Source of the DNA: Candidatus Gastranaerophilales bacterium
GTDB taxonomy: Bacteria > Cyanobacteriota > Vampirovibrionia > Gastranaerophilales > JAQUYY01
Direction of reading: 5' to 3'
NCBI GenBank assembly: GCA_028691575.1
Contig: JAQUYY010000066.1
Location: forward strand, 1-8,689
DNA: 8,689 nt
Shown here piece after piece: positions 5,490 through 8,689 of this stretch. Every line of letters starts with the position of its first letter. Position 1 is the stretch's first letter. The notes beneath the pieces were generated by a model that made no database searches, had not been told where the DNA came from, and saw nothing but the letters and a program-made list of their open reading frames with translations. The position numbers and the translations under genes are program-made.

Positions 5490-6281
5490 CTATTCATACA
5501 GATACTTTGCAGAACAGCCGTAACCTTTATTGGTTATGTATGTTGATCCCTCAATACAGGTAATTGATGAATCATTTAAATTTCTGCTCCCTTCTGCAAA
5601 AAGGGCATTAGAAACTATACTCATAGCGAAAATATCTTTTCCAATAATGTTTGGTTTTTTAAATCCGTTTACATCAATATGTATTACACCACATCTTGTA
5701 TAATCTCCTGCATCACTTCCACAATCAGATTGTTTCATATATATTCTTACTAAAGTACCATTGTTTAATATTAATCCTGGAGTATTTGAAATACCCGCAG
5801 CTGATCCATATAAATATTTCCAATCAGCAGCACTATGCCAACAGCCCTCTTCACTTCCCCCATTTCCTGTTCCGCCATATGTTGAAGTTCCTGAACAATC
5901 TTTTATTATATTCAGTTTTGAAGCAAAAGCATTTTTTAAATCTTCACTTCCTGCAACATCACCGGGAAAAGCGCCTGCTAAAGTTCCGCCGTTATCTACA
6001 GCTATTAATTGTGTTACTTGTGATAAATCAGAATAAGATTTTTTCCATGCTGCTTTTAGCTCGGCATCACTTGTTGTGCCGAATAACATCGGAGTAACTA
6101 TTGAAGCAATTATTCCGATTATTGCAATGACTATCAATGTCTCTGCCAGCGTGAAGCCTTTTTTTCTTGAAATCTTGCCGGTAACGGCACAAAAAACATT
6201 TTTGCCGTACATACTGCCACAAATGTTTTTATTAGCCTCTGCTCGATTTCGCTTTTCTGACTGTTGCATCTTATTTAACAT
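5490..6281 (-). CDS. Type IV pilin-like prepilin with long leader
   Basis: The 263-residue protein carries a class III prepilin signal. KKG (40-42) is the predicted cleavage site for PilD-type peptidase, mature F43 would be N-methylated, and E47 is the conserved Glu+5. A hydrophobic helix follows (LAETLIVIAIIGIIAS). The leader of 42 residues is basic and hydrophilic, far longer than the 6-7 residues of type IVa pilins. The start is well backed, because AAAGGA lies eight bases before the ATG at 6281. The mature globular part is rich in Gly, Ser and Asn, has several cysteines (for example EEGCWHSAADW near 140-150), and a DVNG-xxx-PN-xxx-KD motif at 203-216. It is probably a pilus or pseudopilus subunit, or a type II secretion-like pseudopilin. 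It is the second gene of a pair, starting 18 bases after its partner. Confidence 0.88.
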   Translation of the reverse strand: MLNKMQQSEKRNRAEANKNICGSMYGKNVFCAVTGKISRKKGFTLAETLIVIAIIGIIASIVTPMLFGTTSDAELKAAWKKSYSDLSQVTQLIAVDNGGTLAGAFPGDVAGSEDLKNAFASKLNIIKDCSGTSTYGGTGNGGSEEGCWHSAADWKYLYGSAAGISNTPGLILNNGTLVRIYMKQSDCGSDAGDYTRCGVIHIDVNGFKKPNIIGKDIFAMSIVSNALFAEGSRNLNDSSITCIEGSTYITNKGYGCSAKYLYE

Positions 6282-6299
6282 AATTTGATTCCTTTAAAT

Positions 6300-6986
6300 T
6301 TAATAACACTCGACCGTTACTGTAGCTGAAACTCCTGAAAAAGCTGATTCAATTGATTTTGCATTATTATAGTTTGTATATTTAACAATTGTTCCTGGCA
6401 GGCTATTATCAACGAAATCCGTTGCCGTAGTGCTATCCCAACCTGTTGCGGCTTCAATTTGGCTGATAACATCAGCTTTTGTTCCTGAATAACCGTTTAA
6501 GTCAATTTTGCAATGTAAAAAGCTTGATTCTTTCTCTCCATAAGGTTCAACAAAACCGTTTTCGAAAATATTAAATTGCAACAAATCCTTATCGTCAACA
6601 TTTGGGTCATGTTCACCGTTTACATCTACTGTTATTACTTTAGGGTTTGTTGTAAAATCACCTTCCAAGCCGTAAAACCTCATTTTGTTAGTCAAAACAA
6701 CATTAGGATCATCACTTGCAACATCAGAGCTTGTACAATCAAAAGCTGCATCATCAATTTTATTAACTAAATTAGAAAAATCGCTACAATACCCGCTATC
6801 AAGAACACGAGTTGAACTTGATGCAATTATTTCGCCTGAAGCTGTTTTCAAAATTTTATACGCTGTTTTATAAAGTTTTTTATTGCTAACATCATAATTA
6901 ATTTGAGGAATAGCTATTGTTACTATAAGTCCCATAAGTAAGACCGTCACCAAAATTTCCATATAGCTAAAAGCTTTTTTCCGCAT
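6300..6986 (-). CDS. Type IV pilin-like prepilin, short leader
   Basis: The 228-residue protein has a short leader MRKKA followed by F6, S, Y, M and E10, so Glu sits at +5 of the predicted mature form. The hydrophobic helix runs from about 10 to 28 (EILVTVLLMGLIVTIAIP). The residue before the cut is Ala, not the usual Gly, which prepilin peptidases tolerate less often. The soluble part has a DVNG-xxx-PN-xxx-KD motif at 121-134 with the same spacing as the downstream prepilin, and cysteines near the middle and the C-terminal end (VECY). GGGAAG before the ATG at 6986 is a good ribosome site. With the next gene 18 bases downstream, it forms a two-gene operon, and the two products may be subunits of one filament. 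Which subunit is major cannot be told from sequence. Confidence 0.87.
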   Translation of the reverse strand: MRKKAFSYMEILVTVLLMGLIVTIAIPQINYDVSNKKLYKTAYKILKTASGEIIASSSTRVLDSGYCSDFSNLVNKIDDAAFDCTSSDVASDDPNVVLTNKMRFYGLEGDFTTNPKVITVDVNGEHDPNVDDKDLLQFNIFENGFVEPYGEKESSFLHCKIDLNGYSGTKADVISQIEAATGWDSTTATDFVDNSLPGTIVKYTNYNNAKSIESAFSGVSATVTVECY

Positions 6987-7016
6987 AATTTCTTCCCTTT
7001 TTTATAAGTTGTTAAG

Positions 7017-7043
7017 AAGTCCCTTGAATCAATCAAAGGACTT
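7017..7043 (-). terminator. Hairpin between zinc-ribbon gene and prepilins
   Basis: An 11-bp stem (7017-7027 with 7033-7043) encloses a 5-base loop. In the minus-strand RNA the one irregular pair is a U-G wobble; in plus-strand RNA it would be an A-C mismatch. On the plus strand the hairpin runs into TTTTTCTCTT like a terminator, but genes on both sides are minus-strand. On the minus strand the tail is CTTAACAAC, not a T-run. It is likely a weak terminator, attenuator or processing site 29 bases after the zinc-ribbon gene stop. Confidence 0.5.
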
Positions 7044-7071
7044 TTTCTCTTAAATTTATATTAAAGCTTGT

Positions 7072-7533
7072 TTATTCATAATCTTTTTTAAATCCGAATT
7101 TTGAACTGTTTTTTTGTGAATGCATAATATTTTTATCAAACTGTTTTAGAATTGATCTTGGATCAACTGTATCACTAGAACCGGCTGTTCCTCTAGAATT
7201 GGGGTCAATTCCCATTTTAGCAGCACATTCATCGCAAAAGAAAACTTTTTTTTCTTTATCTCTGATTTCTACTCCACAACTTTTGCAATGAAAGGAAATT
7301 CTGTTTGCAATAGATACAAATCTGCTATCTTTATATAAATCTTCAATTTCCTTAACAGATATGCCTGTTTCATTACTGAGTACTTTTATTGATACAAAAA
7401 ATTCTTTTTGAGATCGTACGTAATTAATAATTTTATCAACTTCTTCATTTTCAACTTGCAGGCATTTTTCACAAACATTTCTAAGTCTTTTTTCAAACAA
7501 TCTCCCACACTTCTTACAGTTTATTAATTTCAC
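7072..7533 (-). CDS. Double zinc-ribbon protein resembling YvyF
   Basis: The protein has 153 residues. A first zinc ribbon at the N-terminus uses C6, C9, C21 and C24 (NCKKCGRLFEKRLRNVCEKC). A middle segment at about 47-75 (VSIKVLSNETGISVKEIEDL) looks like a helix-turn-helix. A second ribbon uses C83, C86, C100 and C103 (HCKSCGVEI ... FFCDEC). The C-terminal 45 residues are polar and probably disordered. This order matches the flagellar-region protein YvyF of Bacillus (TIGR03826-like) in my recollection, but I cannot confirm it by search. It could bind DNA, RNA or a partner protein. Translation starts at GTG 7533, seven bases after AAAGGG. The gene sits upstream of the prepilins on the same strand and diverges from smpB. 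No flagellar gene is visible in the window. Confidence 0.75.
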   Translation of the reverse strand: MKLINCKKCGRLFEKRLRNVCEKCLQVENEEVDKIINYVRSQKEFFVSIKVLSNETGISVKEIEDLYKDSRFVSIANRISFHCKSCGVEIRDKEKKVFFCDECAAKMGIDPNSRGTAGSSDTVDPRSILKQFDKNIMHSQKNSSKFGFKKDYE

Positions 7534-7575
7534 TTGCTGACCCTTTCATGATTATAAATTTTTATGTAATAATAG

Positions 7576-7581
7576 TATAAT
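7576..7581 (+). promoter_or_regulatory. Possible smpB -10 box
   Basis: A perfect TATAAT lies in the 81-base gap between the divergent zinc-ribbon gene and smpB. Transcription would start near 7588, about 27 bases before the ATG at 7615. No convincing -35 is seen. The same stretch reads TATTAT/TATACT on the other strand, so it may also serve the divergent gene. Confidence 0.45.
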
Positions 7582-7614
7582 ATTGAATACAAGTTAAGGC
7601 AATACTTTATACAA

Positions 7615-8070
7615 ATGAGTAACGAAAAAATCATATCACTAAATCGCAAAGCTTACCACGAATATACTATACTTGAAGTATATCAAGCCGGTATTGTGCT
7701 TACCGGAACAGAAATAAAATCTGTAAGAAACGGACAAGTTAACATTAAAGACAGTTATGCAAGTATAGAAAAAGGTGAAGTTTGGCTTTGTAATGCTCAT
7801 ATAAGCCCTTATGAAATGGGAAATATCTATAATCACGAACCGTTAAGAAAACGTAAACTTCTTTTAACGAAACAAGAAATTAATAAGCTGATTGGTAAAC
7901 TCAAAGAAAGCGGATTAACCATAGTTCCCCTAAAAATATACCTTGATAAAGGATGGGCTAAGATAGAAATAGGCATTGCAAAAGGTAAAAAATTACATGA
8001 TAAAAGAGAGTCTATTGCTAAAAAATCTGTAAAAAGAGAAATAGAAAGAGAAATAAAGAATCGATATTAA
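7615..8070 (+). CDS. smpB: SsrA-binding protein SmpB
   Basis: SmpB binds tmRNA and brings it, as alanyl-tmRNA with EF-Tu, to ribosomes stalled at the 3' end of broken mRNAs. Its C-terminal tail reads the empty mRNA channel. The 151 residues span the family, which is usually about 150-160. The oligonucleotide-binding barrel contains the conserved GIVLTGTEIKSVRNG, NIKDSYASIEKGEVWL and NAHISPYEMGN, then PLRKRKLLLTKQEI and TIVPLKIYL. It ends in AKGKKLHDKRE and a long basic tail, KKSVKREIEREIKNRY. The ATG at 7615 has only a distant AAGG, so translation start signals are weak, but the start fits the family. No terminator is visible after the stop. The tmRNA gene ssrA, often nearby, is not in the window. 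It is divergent from the zinc-ribbon gene. Confidence 0.97.
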   Translation: MSNEKIISLNRKAYHEYTILEVYQAGIVLTGTEIKSVRNGQVNIKDSYASIEKGEVWLCNAHISPYEMGNIYNHEPLRKRKLLLTKQEINKLIGKLKESGLTIVPLKIYLDKGWAKIEIGIAKGKKLHDKRESIAKKSVKREIEREIKNRY

Positions 8071-8088
8071 AACTATCTTTATAAATTA

Positions 8089-8150
8089 CCCCATTTTCGA
8101 ATATAAATAATTTTGAATTTATATAATATGGAAAAGTCATGAAAAAGGGG
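8089..8150 (+). promoter_or_regulatory. Long-range stem that could mask the last gene's ribosome site
   Basis: CCCCATTTTC (8089-8098) pairs with GAAAAAGGGG (8141-8150) over nine of ten positions, the exception being A-A. The 3' arm contains the AAGGGG Shine-Dalgarno of the gene at 8159. The stem forms only in an RNA read through from smpB; one started at the TATAAT at 8122-8127 would lack the 5' arm. Confidence 0.35.
8122..8127 (+). promoter_or_regulatory. Possible -10 box of the last gene
   Basis: A perfect TATAAT lies 31 bases before the ATG at 8159, which would put the transcript start near 8134. No clear -35 is visible 16-18 bases upstream, and the surroundings are AT-rich. Confidence 0.4.
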
Positions 8151-8158
8151 AATTTGCG

Positions 8159-8689
8159 ATGAAATCATTATACTTGTTACTTGCTGTTTTGATAGTATTA
8201 AGTTTTTGTAATATAGCCCAAAGTGCCTCTTTATCAGGTGGCGTTAGTGTTGCGGATTATTTGAAACAAAATAATCTTAATATGATTTACGATGAAGGAA
8301 CCGGAAATGCCATAAACGGTGCAAAAGTGACTATTCCATCAAAAGGTTTTGTAACAACTACAGACGGGGATGGGTATTTTAAGCTTCAAACTGATTTGAT
8401 AGGTCCTACAATTATGTCCGTCAAAGCCAACGGATACAAGCCTTTTTCGATGACTATAGATAAAGAAAATTTGAAAAATCCTTTAATGCTTGGAATTTCT
8501 AAACAATCCGCTCTTGAAATCATTATTGATGAAGAATTACATCACTTGGGAGATAACAATTTTTCATCAAAATCAGCAAATGCAGGAGATTTTAGAGCAT
8601 CATCCGCAGGACATATTTTTTCAAAAGGATTTTATATAAAAAATATTAAGCCTGAACATAATATTTTTTTGAAAATAGGCTCAATTATT
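8159..8689 (+). CDS. Exported protein with carboxypeptidase-regulatory-like domain, partial
   Basis: The frame is open from the ATG at 8159 to the window end, 177 residues, with the C-terminus missing. A strong ribosome site (AAGGGG) lies eight bases upstream. The first 20-odd residues are a signal peptide: K2, a hydrophobic core (LYLLLAVLIVLSF) and a likely signal peptidase I site near AQSA-S. The C17 in LSFC is a poor lipobox because F precedes it. After a short spacer, residues at about 45-100 form a carboxypeptidase-regulatory-like beta sandwich. Its usual signs are GNAINGAKVTIPSKG, then TTTDGDGYFKL, and a closing KANGYKPFSMTI. Such domains stabilise secreted or surface proteins and hold other modules apart; they are not enzymes. 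The later part (IIIDEELHHLGDNNF, then AGDFRASSAGHIF) is not recognised. It lies 88 bases after smpB on the same strand. Confidence 0.8.
   Translation, partial: MKSLYLLLAVLIVLSFCNIAQSASLSGGVSVADYLKQNNLNMIYDEGTGNAINGAKVTIPSKGFVTTTDGDGYFKLQTDLIGPTIMSVKANGYKPFSMTIDKENLKNPLMLGISKQSALEIIIDEELHHLGDNNFSSKSANAGDFRASSAGHIFSKGFYIKNIKPEHNIFLKIGSII

Noticed and set aside
5696..6097. Plus-strand open frame of 133 codons opposite the prepilin
   Set aside because: It is antisense to a well-supported gene with a strong ribosome site, has an implausible Leu/His-rich composition and no family features.
8139..8162. Seven-codon ORF (MKKGNLR) ending in an ATGA overlap with the last gene
   Set aside because: It has no ribosome site of its own and its codons are the Shine-Dalgarno of the next gene; the overlap is probably chance.
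1..8689. Mobile element, CRISPR array, toxin-antitoxin or defence system
   Set aside because: No transposase or integrase motifs, no regularly spaced repeats and no paired small toxin-like genes were seen; gene content is housekeeping plus envelope functions.

Overview
The window is AT-rich, densely coded bacterial DNA. Most genes lie on the minus strand, with short intergenic gaps. The best guess for the source is a gut or host-associated member of Candidatus Melainabacteria / Gastranaerophilales, the non-photosynthetic relatives of Cyanobacteria, or a close neighbour. This is inferred from the AT bias, the style of the prepilin-like genes (F-T-L-A-E-T-L start, DVNG-PN-KD motif), the MEP-pathway ispG and the unfamiliar hypothetical proteins. 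No rRNA or marker search was possible, so the assignment is tentative.

Layout. Positions 2-277 (+) hold the C-terminal third of SurE, a nucleoside monophosphate phosphatase. It converges, across a hairpin terminator at 297-322, on an unrecognised 171-residue protein (350-865, -). Next on the minus strand is an unrecognised membrane protein built from three similar hydrophobic modules (1032-2141, -). The ribosomal protein operon rplU-rpmA follows (3035 down to 2284, -), with a TTGACA-type promoter and a strong terminator. Then comes an exported, possibly lipid-anchored metallophosphoesterase (3207-4193, -).

A 224-base divergent spacer (4194-4417) separates that gene from ispG (4418-5461, +), which makes the isoprenoid precursor HMBPP. 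The spacer contains a perfect palindrome with a T-run just before ispG. ispG converges on a two-gene operon of type IV pilin-like prepilins (6986 down to 5490, -). Upstream of these, on the same strand and across a hairpin, lies a double zinc-ribbon protein resembling the flagellar-region protein YvyF (7072-7533, -). It diverges from smpB (7615-8070, +), which encodes the tmRNA partner of ribosome rescue. The window ends inside an exported protein with a carboxypeptidase-regulatory-like beta domain (8159 to beyond 8689, +).

Working together. Housekeeping functions (ribosome assembly, ribosome rescue, isoprenoid synthesis, nucleotide phosphatase) are interleaved with envelope functions (pilins, exported phosphoesterase, exported beta-domain protein, membrane protein). 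There are no transposases, phage genes, CRISPR arrays, tRNAs or rRNAs, and no clear sign of recent transfer. I found no convincing new defence or mobile system. The points most worth a second look are the paired prepilins with the zinc-ribbon gene, the triple-module membrane protein, the K/A/E-rich tail of bL21, and the RNA hairpins near ispG, the prepilins and the last gene.
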